From contig NZ_JAAOWU010000011.1 in assembly GCF_013778505.1 (NCBI RefSeq), positions 1 to 64,000 of the forward strand: 64,000 bases of DNA. The letters are read 5' to 3'. Below, in pieces: positions 15,841 to 26,182 of the stretch (positions are counted from its first letter, which is position 1; each line of letters starts with the position of its first letter). This DNA is from Pseudomonas sivasensis (lineage in GTDB: Bacteria > Pseudomonadota > Gammaproteobacteria > Pseudomonadales > Pseudomonadaceae). The notes under the pieces were generated by a model. That model worked only from the letters and a program-made list of their open reading frames with translations. It made no database searches and was not told the origin of the DNA. Both the position numbers and the translations under genes were made by a program.

Positions 15841-16184
15841 TGGAAGAAGTCATCGCAATTGCCATTGGGGTCCTGGCGGCCTCCGGCGTCTGGTTGATAC
15901 TGCGGCCACGGACGTTTCAGGTGGTGATGGGCCTGTGCTTGTTGTCGTACGGGGTCAACCTGTTCATTTTCAGCATGGGCAGCCTGTTTATCGGTAAAGA
16001 GCCGATCATCAAGGACGGCGTGCCGCAAGACCTGCTCAACTACACCGATCCCCTGCCCCAGGCACTGGTGCTGACGGCCATCGTGATCAGCTTCGCCATG
16101 ACCGCACTGTTCCTGGTGGTGCTGCTGGCGTCACGGGGCCTGACCGGCACGGACCATGTGGACGGCCGGGAGCCCAAGGAATGA
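15840..16184 (+). CDS. phaC: Multisubunit cation/H+ antiporter subunit C
   Basis: A 114-residue NuoK-like membrane protein with three hydrophobic helices: IAIGVLAASGVWLIL, MGLCLLSYGVNLFIF and the third with PLPQALVLTAIVISFAMTAL, the NuoK/MrpC hallmark. Its ATG shares one base with the TGA of subunit A (TGATG) and its end overlaps subunit D by four bases. It forms part of the inner-membrane antiporter complex. Confidence 0.95.
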   Translation: MEEVIAIAIGVLAASGVWLILRPRTFQVVMGLCLLSYGVNLFIFSMGSLFIGKEPIIKDGVPQDLLNYTDPLPQALVLTAIVISFAMTALFLVVLLASRGLTGTDHVDGREPKE

Positions 16185-17863
16185 ACTGGGTCAACCAACT
16201 GATCGTCGCCCCCATCCTGCTGCCGTTGCTCACCGCAGCGCTGATGCTGATGCTCGGCGAAAAACGCCGCCCGCTCAAAGCCAAGATCAATCTGTTCTCC
16301 AGCGTCATCGGCCTCGGCATCGCGATCCTGCTGTTGTACTGGACGCAAAAAGGTGGCCCCGGCTCGATTGGCGTCTACCTGCCGGGCAACTGGCAGGTGC
16401 CATTCGGCATCGTGCTGGTGGTGGATCAACTCTCGGCATTGATGCTGGTGCTCACTGGGATTATCGGCGTGAGCGCGCTGTTGTTCGCCATGGCCCGCTG
16501 GGACCGTGCCGGTACCAGCTTCCATGCGCTGTTCCAGATCCAGATGATGGGCCTTTACGGCGCGTTCCTCACGGCGGACCTGTTCAACCTGTTCGTGTTC
16601 TTCGAGGTGCTGCTGGCCGCGTCCTACGGTTTGATGCTGCACGGCTCGGGCCGCGCGCGGGTGTCGTCGGGCCTGCATTACATTGCGATCAACCTGCTGG
16701 CGTCGTCGCTGTTCCTGATTGGCGCGGCGATGATCTACGGCGTTACCGGTACGCTGAATTTTGCTGATCTGGCACTGAAAATCCCGCTGGTACCGGAGGC
16801 CGATCGTGGCCTGTTGCATGCCGGTGCGGCGATCCTCGCCACCGCGTTTTTGGCCAAGGCCGGCATGTGGCCGCTGAACTTCTGGCTCGCGCCCGCTTAC
16901 TCCTCGGCCAGCGCGCCGGTGGCGGCGATGTTCGCGATAATGACCAAAGTCGGCGTGTACACCGTGCTGCGCCTGTGGACGCTGCTGTTCTCCGGCCAGG
17001 CCGGCGCTTCGGCGTTGTTTGGTGGCGACTGGCTGGTGTACGGCGGCATGGCAACCATCGTCTTCGCTGGGCTAGCAATGGTGGCGGCGCAACGCCTGGA
17101 GCGCATGGCGAGCCTGAGCATCCTGGTGTCGGCCGGCATCCTGCTGTCGTCGGTGGGTTTCGCCCAGCCGAGCCTGACCGCTGGGGCGCTGTTCTATCTG
17201 GTCAGCTCGACCCTGGCGTTGAGTGCGCTGTTCCTGCTGGCCGAATTGATCGAGCGTTCGCGCTCGGCCAATGACCTGCCGTTGGATGAAGAAATCGATG
17301 CATTGCCCAAGGCCATGGAGTCGTTGCACCCGCGTCCAGGGGTCAACCTGGATGACGAGCAGAAAGCCGTAGTCGGCCAGGTGATCCCCTGGACCATGGC
17401 GTTCCTGGGCTTGAGTTTTGTCGCCTGCGCACTGCTGATCATCGGCATGCCGCCGCTGTCCGGGTTTATCGGCAAGCTCAGCTTGCTGAGTGCGCTGGTC
17501 AATCCACTGGGCCTGGGTAGCGGCCAGGAAGGCCCGATTCGCCCTGCGGCCTGGGGCCTGATGGCATTGCTGATCCTGTCCGGACTGGCCTCGCTGATCG
17601 CCTTCGCCCGTCTGGGTGTCCAGCGTTTCTGGACCCCGGAGGAGCGTCCATCGCCCTTGCTGCGCCGCTACGAATGCGTGCCGATTTTCTTCCTGCTGGG
17701 CCTGAGCATCCTGCTGACCTTCAAGGCCGAGCCGCTGATGCGCTACACCCAGGCCACCGCCCAAAGCCTGAACAACCCGGAAAGCTACGTGATGGCGGTC
17801 ATGGCCACGCGACCAGTGCTCAGCCCTGAAGCCAAGACGGCCGCTCTGGAGGTGCAACCATGA
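16181..17863 (+). CDS. phaD: Multisubunit cation/H+ antiporter subunit D
   Basis: This 560-residue NuoM/NuoN-like antiporter subunit is recognised by LFNLFVFFEVLLAASYGLML, FLAKAGMWPLNFWLAPAYSS and IGMPPLSGFIGKLSLLSALV. About fourteen membrane spans are expected. It is slightly longer than MrpD (about 500) because of a hydrophilic insert near residues 365-400 (DLPLDEEIDALPKAMESLHP), which is usual in the Pha form. It overlaps subunits C and E by four bases each (ATGA). Confidence 0.95.
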   Translation: MNWVNQLIVAPILLPLLTAALMLMLGEKRRPLKAKINLFSSVIGLGIAILLLYWTQKGGPGSIGVYLPGNWQVPFGIVLVVDQLSALMLVLTGIIGVSALLFAMARWDRAGTSFHALFQIQMMGLYGAFLTADLFNLFVFFEVLLAASYGLMLHGSGRARVSSGLHYIAINLLASSLFLIGAAMIYGVTGTLNFADLALKIPLVPEADRGLLHAGAAILATAFLAKAGMWPLNFWLAPAYSSASAPVAAMFAIMTKVGVYTVLRLWTLLFSGQAGASALFGGDWLVYGGMATIVFAGLAMVAAQRLERMASLSILVSAGILLSSVGFAQPSLTAGALFYLVSSTLALSALFLLAELIERSRSANDLPLDEEIDALPKAMESLHPRPGVNLDDEQKAVVGQVIPWTMAFLGLSFVACALLIIGMPPLSGFIGKLSLLSALVNPLGLGSGQEGPIRPAAWGLMALLILSGLASLIAFARLGVQRFWTPEERPSPLLRRYECVPIFFLLGLSILLTFKAEPLMRYTQATAQSLNNPESYVMAVMATRPVLSPEAKTAALEVQP

Positions 17864-18348
17864 AGCGTCTGCTCCCTGCCCCGTGGTTGTCCCTGGCATT
17901 GTGGGTGCTGTGGCTGGTGCTGAACCTCTCCGTCAGCCCTGGCCATCTGCTGCTAGGTGCTGCGCTGGGGGTGCTCGCCCCACTGCTGATGGCGCCGTTG
18001 CGCCCGCTGCCGATCCGTATCCGCCGACCTGGCGTAATCATCCGCCTGTTCTTCCTGGTGGGCCGCGATGTGATCGTCTCCAACCTGCAAGTGGCCTGGG
18101 CTGTGCTGACATGCGGCTCGCGCCCACCGCGTTCGCGCTTCATCAAGATCCCCCTGGACTTGCGTGACGCCAACGGCCTTGCCGCCCTGTCGATGATCAC
18201 CACCGTAGTGCCCGGCACCATCTGGTCGGAACTGGCGCTGGATCGCAGCATCCTGCTGCTGCACGTCTTCGATCTGGAGGACGAAGTGGCCTTCATCGAA
18301 CATTTCAAAAGCGCGTACGAGCGGCCATTGATGGAGATCTTCGAATGA
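17860..18348 (+). CDS. phaE: Multisubunit cation/H+ antiporter subunit E
   Basis: A 162-residue MrpE/MnhE family protein. Two N-terminal hydrophobic helices (LSLALWVLWLVLNLSVSPGH and a second near 40) are followed by the family motif RPLPIRIRRPGVIIRLFFLV and a cytoplasmic domain with ITTVVPGTIWSELALDRSIL. It is required for assembly of the antiporter complex in related systems. Four-base overlaps join it to subunits D and F. Confidence 0.93.
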   Translation: MKRLLPAPWLSLALWVLWLVLNLSVSPGHLLLGAALGVLAPLLMAPLRPLPIRIRRPGVIIRLFFLVGRDVIVSNLQVAWAVLTCGSRPPRSRFIKIPLDLRDANGLAALSMITTVVPGTIWSELALDRSILLLHVFDLEDEVAFIEHFKSAYERPLMEIFE

Positions 18349-18623
18349 GCGCCCTGCTCTCCAATGCAATCCTGTTCAGCCTGTTCCTGTTCTCCCTGGC
18401 CATGGTGCTGACGCTGATCCGCCTGTTCAAAGGCCCTTCAGCTCAAGACCGGGTACTGGCGCTGGACTATCTGTACATCCTGGCGATGCTGATGATGCTG
18501 GTGCTCGGTATTCGTTATGCCAGTGACACCTACTTTGAAGCGGCGCTGTTGATTGCGTTGTTTGGCTTTGTGGGCTCGTTTGCCCTGGCGAAATTCCTGC
18601 TGCGCGGGGAGGTGATTGAATGA
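18345..18623 (+). CDS. phaF: Multisubunit cation/H+ antiporter subunit F
   Basis: A 92-residue MrpF protein with three membrane helices. The family signature LIRLFKGPSAQDRVLALD lies between the first and second, and EAALLIALFGFVGSFALAKF forms the third. It is the usual length for the family and overlaps E and G by four bases. Confidence 0.93.
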   Translation: MSALLSNAILFSLFLFSLAMVLTLIRLFKGPSAQDRVLALDYLYILAMLMMLVLGIRYASDTYFEAALLIALFGFVGSFALAKFLLRGEVIE

Positions 18624-18973
18624 TGCCGTTCTGGATGGAAATCGTGGTCGCGGTGCTGCTGGTGTTGAGCAGTGTGTTTGCGCTGATCGGCGCGATCGGT
18701 TTGCTGCGCATGAAGGACTTCTTCCAGCGCATGCACCCGCCTGCCCTGGCCTCGACGTTGGGAGCCTGGTGTGTAGCGTTGGCGTCGATCGTGTATTTTT
18801 CGGTACTCAAGTCCGGGCCGGTGCTGCACGGGTGGTTGATTCCGATTTTGCTGTCGATCACCGTGCCGGTGACCACGTTGCTGCTGGCCCGTACGGCACT
18901 GTTTCGCAAGCGCATGGCCGGTGATGACGTGCCGGCCGAAGTCAGCAGCCGCCGCGCCGATAAAACACCGTAG
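18620..18973 (+). CDS. phaG: Multisubunit cation/H+ antiporter subunit G
   Basis: This 117-residue MrpG/PhaG protein has three hydrophobic spans with the family motif GAIGLLRMKDFFQRMHPPAL followed by LGAWCVALASIVYF. It is the last gene of the operon. A damaged partial copy of this very gene lies 3.3 kb downstream (22257-22440), beyond the peptidase gene. Confidence 0.94.
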   Translation: MMPFWMEIVVAVLLVLSSVFALIGAIGLLRMKDFFQRMHPPALASTLGAWCVALASIVYFSVLKSGPVLHGWLIPILLSITVPVTTLLLARTALFRKRMAGDDVPAEVSSRRADKTP

Positions 18974-18995
18974 CTCCGGCACTTTATCAGCGCTA

Positions 18996-19077
18996 GCTCG
19001 CGAAGCTCGTCAACGATAACGCAGCACTTCATGCTGAATCGTGGCGCACTCAGGGTTTCGCGAGCAAACTTCGCTCC
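18996..19077. repeat. Degenerate REP-like inverted pair after the antiporter operon
   Basis: GCTCGCGA at 18996-19003 and TCGCGAGC at 19058-19065 are inverted copies 54 bases apart, embedded in the GCGAGC-AAGCTCG-type sequence common in Pseudomonas intergenic REPs (CGAGCAAACTTCGCTCC at 19061-19077). It lies between the convergent antiporter and peptidase genes and may act as a transcript end; no T-run is present. Confidence 0.5.
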
Positions 19078-19102
19078 AACAGTGATTGAAGGTCCGCCCG
19101 CC

Positions 19103-22036
19103 TCAGGGCGTGCAAGGACTCAAGCGCCGCCACGGCTTGGCTGAACCGCTCAATACAAAGTTCAGGTCAGGCCGATTATTCTGCGTCCAGTGGGCGACCT
19201 CGTAGTTGTAACCGTCATAGGACACCTTCTCGTTGGGCGTCGCGTAGGCCTTGCTCGCCACCCAGGCCGGCGCGCAGTTACCGGCTTGTTGGGCTGTGAC
19301 GTTAACCGTATGACTTGCACTGGCGCTGCGATTGTCGACATCGGTCACCATGAGGTTGATGATGCGTGGGCCAGCCGTGGCAGGCGCGGTAAGGATCGGA
19401 CCGATCCCGGAGGAAGACGCCGGCGAAAACTCATTCGCCGTCCATGCATAACGCAGGTTGCCGCCACTCGACCCCGCGCCCGACAGAGTCAGCGTCTTGC
19501 CTGCCTCCACGGAAATCGGACCGCTGATTATCGCCTGCGGTGCAGGGCTATCCACTGGCTTGGGCTCTATCACGACGTCCTTGGACAGCGAAGTCGGATT
19601 GGGGGAACCGGTGCGGTAAACCAGCACCGTAACCCTGCCGGTCGTACTTTGCGTGACCTCGGGCGCCTTCGCCACGATATTCGGGGCGCTCACATTCTGG
19701 TAAGCAAACGCCGGCGAAAACGCCCAGCTATAGCCGCGAACATCCCGCAGATCATTGACGACGGCGGTAAAGACAGCCACCTCACCGGACATCAGCGTCT
19801 GCGGCCCCTCTACCCTGTCGGGTTCGGGCGTGGGCTCATCGGACTCGACCTGAATGCTGCGCGTGACGGTATTACTGCGGTTCTCGCTGTTGGTCACCGT
19901 CAGCGATACCAGGAAACTGCCCGCTTTCTCAGGCGCTTTGAAATCAGGTGCCACTGCGGATGAACTGGATGGCTCAAAATCAGCGGCATTCCACCGATAT
20001 GTCATCTTGGCCGACGAATGGGGGATCTCTGAACTGGACCCATCCAACTGAAAGGTTTGAGCGCTTTTTATCGACGAAGGTCCCTGGATTTTGGCATAGG
20101 GGTCAGTGTCTACGGGTTGCCTGCGCCTGACGACAACGGAGGTCTCCAGTGTCACGGTATCGGCCGGAAGGCTGATTTTTTCAGGATAAGGATCGTTCTC
20201 GGTGCCCGGTAACTTCATCAGCGGCGTGACACTGACACTGAACGTAAAGGGCGTACTGACAGAGGGCGTGGGGGCAACGATGCGCAAACTCTTCTGCGTC
20301 ACGCCGATGGGCTGGGTCCACCCGTCCGGCACGGTCCAGCGATATTGAAATTCGGGGTCCTCTGCGCCTTCGTGGGAGATGTCGGCCGTCAATTCCACCC
20401 AGGTCCCTCCGTTAGCGGAAGAGGCGCCAATGATTTCCCCTTTGATCCGCACCGAGGGAAGGACTTTCAGCGTCTCACTCCGGGTGTTCGCCATCTTGCC
20501 GTCAGTAATCTGCACCTCGACCGGGTACTCCATGAATTGCGGCGCCGCTGGAGCCTCAATCAACGCGTAACGCCCGTTGACCTGCGGGTTGAGTTCAACA
20601 GGGATCTTCCAACGATACGTAAACGGCGCTCCGCCTGCATTAGGCACACTCGTCGATCCCGCCTCCACCGTCAGGGGAGCGCGACTGTTGCGGTAAGAGG
20701 ACACTATGGGTTCACGTCTCTCCCCGGTTTTTATCTTCATGACAACTGACGGGGCAAAAACAAGCGGCACGTCGTTACCCAGGTACGCATGCAGCACACT
20801 GCGAATCTGCCGCTCGTTGACCGCCCCCCAACCAGCCTCGTGACTTTTCACGCCATAACGTCCACCGCCCATGATGCCTTGGGGTACGGGGCCGTACGTA
20901 CAGTCTTTGTGGATGGTGTAAAGGCCTAACGTGCCAGCTTCAACCGCATTTTCTTCGGTTGGCAAAGGCGTTTGCGGACTGATCAGATCGCCCCACTTGA
21001 TTTTTTCCCTGTCAGTCTGACGGGTGATATTCGGCGCCGCAGGCTCGACATCGAAGCACGTCTCGCCGGCGCCATAGGACGCATACTCATCCGACAACCC
21101 GAACAACGCATGACCGATTTCATGGGGAATCGATGTGATGGCCAGCGGCGTATTGGCAGACGGTTTAAAGATATAAATCCTATTGGTACTGGCGAGGCCG
21201 CCGACGCCGTTCTGATGGTAAGTGAACTTTGAAAGTTTAATCGAGACGTCATAGATGCCGTGCCCCAATTGATTACTGTGCCGCATGATCGTTTCAATAT
21301 TCTTGGTATCCGGCTCACCCGATACCGGCGAAACATGGTCAAAGCGTAAAAAACCCACTTTATCTTTAATCGCATCGAAAACAGTATCACCCATAATAAT
21401 GTCAATGGCGGCCTGAGTGTCGTCACGAAAGGCCTGCATATCGTCTTGGGCATAACCATCGCCGACAATGGCAAACACCAGCGGTTTTCTCTGGGTGCTA
21501 CCGTCCGGATTAAGCATGACCACCTTGTCGCTGTCGATATCGCCTAGGACACCACGCAAAGGTGCTCGCTTCGCCAAGCGTTCGATGGCCTGGCGATCGA
21601 GTTCCAGTAACGGCTTACGCATCGCTGTGCCATCGAGTGAGTCAACCGCCTTGAGGTCAATACGAAAGATCTTGATCCTGGACACTTGGCTGTCGTAAGG
21701 AAGTAATACTTCTTCAGTGCCTTCTACAGCAGATTCCGCACTGACACTTGATATTGCACCTGTTATCTCATTAAAAACTTCGCCGCGACGATAACGACTG
21801 TCATTAATGGTGCTGCTATAAAGCGTATTGCCATTGGCGTCCACAGTAATAACTTTCCATCCCCGCTCAACATCGGCATGTTCCGCCAAAATCGCCGGAG
21901 GCACCTTGTAATTACCGAGGGAAACTTCAGCAACATCTAGCGCATCGTGCTGACTTTGCAGTTGCATCCACACACTTTGAGCTTGGGAGATCGGCATCCA
22001 CACCAGTAGCGCCAATACAGTTAATATCTTATTCAT
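19103..22036 (-). CDS. Secreted M64-type metallopeptidase with PKD-like domains and C-terminal carbohydrate-binding module
   Basis: A 977-residue exported protein with a clear Sec signal (MNKILTVLALLVWMPISQAQ). The catalytic domain has the zinc motif HEIGHALFGLSDEY (His305, Glu306, His309), the HExxH...G..DEY pattern of the M64 (IgA-peptidase-like) family, preceded by FAIVGDGYAQDDMQAF. After about residue 400 come Ig/PKD-like beta domains (for example QTFQLDGSSSE and KTLTLSGAGSSGG). The last 55 residues (WVASKAYATPNEKVSYDGYN, then W-TQNNRPD) are a chitin-binding CBM5/12-type module. AAGGA precedes the ATG. Base composition is lower in GC than the flanks. It probably digests host or competitor glycoproteins and binds chitin-like polymers; substrates are inferred. 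Confidence 0.85.
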   Translation of the reverse strand: MNKILTVLALLVWMPISQAQSVWMQLQSQHDALDVAEVSLGNYKVPPAILAEHADVERGWKVITVDANGNTLYSSTINDSRYRRGEVFNEITGAISSVSAESAVEGTEEVLLPYDSQVSRIKIFRIDLKAVDSLDGTAMRKPLLELDRQAIERLAKRAPLRGVLGDIDSDKVVMLNPDGSTQRKPLVFAIVGDGYAQDDMQAFRDDTQAAIDIIMGDTVFDAIKDKVGFLRFDHVSPVSGEPDTKNIETIMRHSNQLGHGIYDVSIKLSKFTYHQNGVGGLASTNRIYIFKPSANTPLAITSIPHEIGHALFGLSDEYASYGAGETCFDVEPAAPNITRQTDREKIKWGDLISPQTPLPTEENAVEAGTLGLYTIHKDCTYGPVPQGIMGGGRYGVKSHEAGWGAVNERQIRSVLHAYLGNDVPLVFAPSVVMKIKTGERREPIVSSYRNSRAPLTVEAGSTSVPNAGGAPFTYRWKIPVELNPQVNGRYALIEAPAAPQFMEYPVEVQITDGKMANTRSETLKVLPSVRIKGEIIGASSANGGTWVELTADISHEGAEDPEFQYRWTVPDGWTQPIGVTQKSLRIVAPTPSVSTPFTFSVSVTPLMKLPGTENDPYPEKISLPADTVTLETSVVVRRRQPVDTDPYAKIQGPSSIKSAQTFQLDGSSSEIPHSSAKMTYRWNAADFEPSSSSAVAPDFKAPEKAGSFLVSLTVTNSENRSNTVTRSIQVESDEPTPEPDRVEGPQTLMSGEVAVFTAVVNDLRDVRGYSWAFSPAFAYQNVSAPNIVAKAPEVTQSTTGRVTVLVYRTGSPNPTSLSKDVVIEPKPVDSPAPQAIISGPISVEAGKTLTLSGAGSSGGNLRYAWTANEFSPASSSGIGPILTAPATAGPRIINLMVTDVDNRSASASHTVNVTAQQAGNCAPAWVASKAYATPNEKVSYDGYNYEVAHWTQNNRPDLNFVLSGSAKPWRRLSPCTP

Positions 22037-22256
22037 TCCAATATCCTTCGTACCGGTGAGGAGATCAAAATTCTTTAAGAGATAAAACTGTTTCGCCGCA
22101 CACTACGCTAACGTTCTCTGATTTAAGTCAGGATCATAAATTGATGTTTGTCAAGAAAGGTGACTCAGGCACATTGCCGCGAGTCAAACCCGGCAACTGC
22201 AATTAGCCTTCATTCGGTACACCAGTCGGCACATAGTGAACACCTGCCAGCCACTC

Positions 22257-22440
22257 CGCAGAGTGTTTGCGCTGATCGGTGCGACCGGGTTGTTGCGCAT
22301 GAAGGACGTCTTCCAGCACATGCAGCCGCCTGCCCTCGCCTCGACGTTGGGGGCCTGGTGTGCTGCTGGCCCGTACGGCGCTGTTTCGTAAGCGCATGGC
22401 CGGTGATGACGTGCCCGCTGAAGTCAGCAGCCGCCGCTGA
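22257..22440 (+). pseudogene. phaG remnant (partial duplicate of antiporter subunit G)
   Basis: Bases 22257-22361 match phaG 18668-18773, and 22363-22437 match 18881-18955, with high identity (for example GCGCATGGCCGGTGATGACG is identical in both). Between the blocks 107 bases of phaG are missing, which shifts the reading frame, and the 5' 48 bases of the gene are absent. It has no start signal. It is a decayed duplicate, not a gene. Confidence 0.9.
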
Positions 22441-22464
22441 GCTCTGAGGCGAACACGGTAAAAA

Positions 22465-22553
22465 TGTGGGAGGGGGCTTGCCCCCGATCGCAGTGGTTCA
22501 GTCAGTTCATCTGTTGCAGACTCACCGCAATCGGGGGCAAGCCCCCTCCCACA
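22465..22553. repeat. REPIN, well preserved
   Basis: Outer arms TGTGGGAGGGGGCTTGCCCC (from 22465) and GGGGCAAGCCCCCTCCCACA (to 22552) are perfect inverses. The inner part is less paired (GATCGCAGTGGTTCAG against ACTCACCGCAATC). This is the canonical copy in the window, lying just after the phaG remnant. Confidence 0.92.
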
Positions 22554-22611
22554 CTTGATCGCTGTTGCCAGGTGGAAAGCAGTCGGCTGTAGACCTCATG
22601 GACACAGCCCC

Positions 22612-22728
22612 CTGTGGGAGATGTCGAGCTTTAGCGAGGCTTCGAAGGCGGCGGCACTGTTGGCAGGTATGTTGGCTGACACAGCCCTATCGGGGGCATG
22701 TCGAATCCTCACTCCGTCCCTCCCACAC
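22612..22728. repeat. Decayed REPIN-like sequence
   Basis: CTGTGGGAG at 22612 and CTCCCACA near 22719-22727 resemble the outer arms, with GGCTGACACAGCCCTATCGGGGGC between them matching parts of the inner arm. The rest has diverged. The whole 22441-22760 gap between the phaG remnant and the cysS terminator consists of such repeat material and holds no gene. Confidence 0.45.
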
Positions 22729-22765
22729 TCGATCGGGTGAGCCGCTCACTAAAAAGGTGCGCAAA

Positions 22766-22796
22766 AAAAACGCCCCGAACCAGTCGGGGCGTTTTT
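22766..22796 (-). terminator. Rho-independent terminator of cysS
   Basis: AAAAACGCCCCGA (22766-22778) pairs with TCGGGGCGTTTTT (22784-22796) over a 5-nt loop. Read on the minus strand it is a GC stem followed by T8, directly after the cysS stop. Confidence 0.92.
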
Positions 22797-22813
22797 CATC
22801 CAGCGTTTGCCAA

Positions 22814-24202
<1,389 letters not shown>

Positions 24203-24222
24203 GACAGTTCCTTAAAACAGAA

Positions 24223-25923
24223 TCACTGGCCCCACGAATCACGCAAGGTCACGGTACGGTTGAATACCGGAGCGCCTGGTTTCGAGTCCTTGATATCCGC
24301 GCAGAAGTAACCTTCGCGCTCGAACTGGAAACGGTCTTCCGGCTGTGCGTCGCCAAGCGATGGCTCAGCACGACAACCAGTGAGTACTTGCAGGGAATCA
24401 GGGTTGATGTTGTCGAGGAAACTGGCGCTGTCTTCGGCCTTCTCAGGGTTCGGCGAGCGGAAAAGGCGATCGTACAGACGCACTTCGCACTCGATGCTGG
24501 CCGCAGCCGGCACCCAGTGGATCACGCCTTTGACCTTGCGGCCTTCAGGGTTCTTGCCGAGGGTTTCCGGGTCGTAGGAGCAACGCAGCTCAACGATGTT
24601 GCCATCGGCGTCCTTGATTGCTTCGTCGGCGCGGATCACGTAGCTGCCGCGCAGGCGCACTTCGCCGTTCGGTTCCAGGCGCTTGTAGCCTTTTGGCGGC
24701 TCTTCCATGAAGTCATCGCGGTCGATGTAGATTTCACGGGCGAATGGCAGCTTGCGCACGCCGAGTGCTTCGTTCTGCGGATGACGCGGCAGTTCGAGGT
24801 GATCGACCTTGTCTTCCGGATAGTTGGTGATCACGACTTTCAACGGACGCAAGACGCACATAGCGCGCGGAGCATTCGCGTCGAGGTCCTGACGGATGCT
24901 GAATTCGAGCATGCCGAAGTCAACCACGCCATCGGAACGGTTGGTGCCGACCATGTCGCAGAAATTACGGATCGACGCCGGGGTGTAGCCGCGACGGCGG
25001 AAGCCCGACAGGGTCGACATGCGCGGGTCATCCCAACCAAACACGTGCTTCTCATCGACCAGTTGCTTGAGTTTGCGCTTGCTGGTGATGGTGTAGTTCA
25101 GGTTCAGGCGGCTGAATTCGTACTGACGCGGGTGCGCCGGAACCGGCAGGCTGTCCAGGAACCACTCGTACAGCGGACGATGGCTTTCGAACTCCAGGGT
25201 GCAGATGGAGTGGGTGATGCCTTCGATGGCGTCCGACTGACCGTGGGTGAAGTCGTAGTTCGGGTAGATGCACCACTTGTCACCGGTCTGGTGGTGGTGG
25301 GCATGGCGGATGCGGTACATGATCGGGTCGCGCAGGTTCATGTTCGGCGAAGCCATGTCGATCTTGGCGCGCAGTACGCGGGCGCCGTCCGGGAACTCAC
25401 CGGCGCGCATGCGGGCGAACCAGTCGAGGTTCTCTTCCACGGAACGGTCGCGGAACGGGCTGTTCTTGCCCGGTTCGGTCAGCGTGCCACGGTATTCCTT
25501 GGCCTGCTCCGGGGTCAGGTCGTCGACGTAGGCCTTGCCGGCCTTGATCAGCTCGACGGCCCAGTCGAACAACTGGTCGAAGTATTTGGAGGCATAGCGC
25601 ACTTCACCGGACCATTCGAAGCCCAGCCACTTGATGTCGCTTTCAATGGCGTCGATGTATTCCTGGTCTTCCTTGGCCGGGTTGGTGTCGTCGAAACGCA
25701 GGTGCGTGACGCCACCGAACTCCTGGGCCAGGCCGAAGTTCACACAGATCGACTTAGCGTGACCAATGTGCAGGTAGCCGTTGGGCTCTGGCGGGAAGCG
25801 GGTGACGATCTGCGTGTGCTTGCCCGAATCCAGGTCCGCCTGGATGATCGGGCGCAGGAAATTGACCGGGACGGCAGGTCCGGCCTTGGAATTCGAGGTA
25901 GTGTCGACAGTGGGCTTGCTCAT
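24223..25923 (-). CDS. glnS: Glutamine--tRNA ligase
   Basis: A 566-residue class I synthetase from the ATG at 25923 (MSKPTVDTTS). The frame stays open to 26034, but the extra residues include MQQFLTALCQQ, which looks untranslated. Motifs are FPPEPNGYLHIGHAKS (HIGH, near residue 45) and ITSKRKL (KMSKS equivalent, near 280), with CPTVSRR-like anticodon-binding beta barrels in the second half. It makes Gln-tRNA directly and is first in the glnS-cysS operon. Confidence 0.97.
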   Translation of the reverse strand: MSKPTVDTTSNSKAGPAVPVNFLRPIIQADLDSGKHTQIVTRFPPEPNGYLHIGHAKSICVNFGLAQEFGGVTHLRFDDTNPAKEDQEYIDAIESDIKWLGFEWSGEVRYASKYFDQLFDWAVELIKAGKAYVDDLTPEQAKEYRGTLTEPGKNSPFRDRSVEENLDWFARMRAGEFPDGARVLRAKIDMASPNMNLRDPIMYRIRHAHHHQTGDKWCIYPNYDFTHGQSDAIEGITHSICTLEFESHRPLYEWFLDSLPVPAHPRQYEFSRLNLNYTITSKRKLKQLVDEKHVFGWDDPRMSTLSGFRRRGYTPASIRNFCDMVGTNRSDGVVDFGMLEFSIRQDLDANAPRAMCVLRPLKVVITNYPEDKVDHLELPRHPQNEALGVRKLPFAREIYIDRDDFMEEPPKGYKRLEPNGEVRLRGSYVIRADEAIKDADGNIVELRCSYDPETLGKNPEGRKVKGVIHWVPAAASIECEVRLYDRLFRSPNPEKAEDSASFLDNINPDSLQVLTGCRAEPSLGDAQPEDRFQFEREGYFCADIKDSKPGAPVFNRTVTLRDSWGQ

Positions 25924-26093
25924 AGGATCCTTGAACAGACAGGTTCGTGGCCGGTTGGGGCCAGATAAAACAAAGGCCGTATCATAGCTGATGCTGTCAA
26001 GCTGCTGACAGAGCGCGGTCAAAAACTGCTGCATTTATTGCTGCTTTTATGACGGGCGCGGTAAAAAACCACCTCGAAATTCCTGCAAGGCAC

Positions 26094-26124
26094 GCTAAAC
26101 TGCGCGCCTTGGCCGCAGTTTAGC
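26094..26124. promoter_or_regulatory. Perfect 11-bp inverted repeat upstream of ppiB
   Basis: GCTAAACTGCG (26094-26104) is exactly mirrored by CGCAGTTTAGC (26114-26124), with an inner GCC-TT-GGC that can extend the stem. It lies about 60 bases before the ppiB ATG and 170 bases before the glnS start in the divergent gap (25924-26182). It may be an operator or a leader hairpin. No T-run follows, so it is not a terminator. Confidence 0.6.
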
Positions 26125-26182
26125 CAAACCGGTAAGGCGCCAAGGCGCTCAAACCCACGAATTTCCTGAAAGAGTAGTGAAC

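Noticed and set aside
18996..19077. Attachment site for the peptidase region
   Set aside because: The short inverted GCTCGCGA pair is a common REP-like motif and is not repeated at the other end of the peptidase gene, so it does not mark an insertion boundary.
22148..22447. 99-codon frame over the phaG remnant
   Set aside because: It reads the remnant out of the phaG frame (the same shadow frame exists over the real phaG at 18616), so it is not a protein gene.
24223..26034. Extended 603-residue form of glnS
   Set aside because: The extra 37 residues precede the conserved start MSKPTVD and lie in the promoter gap; the 566-residue form is the family length.
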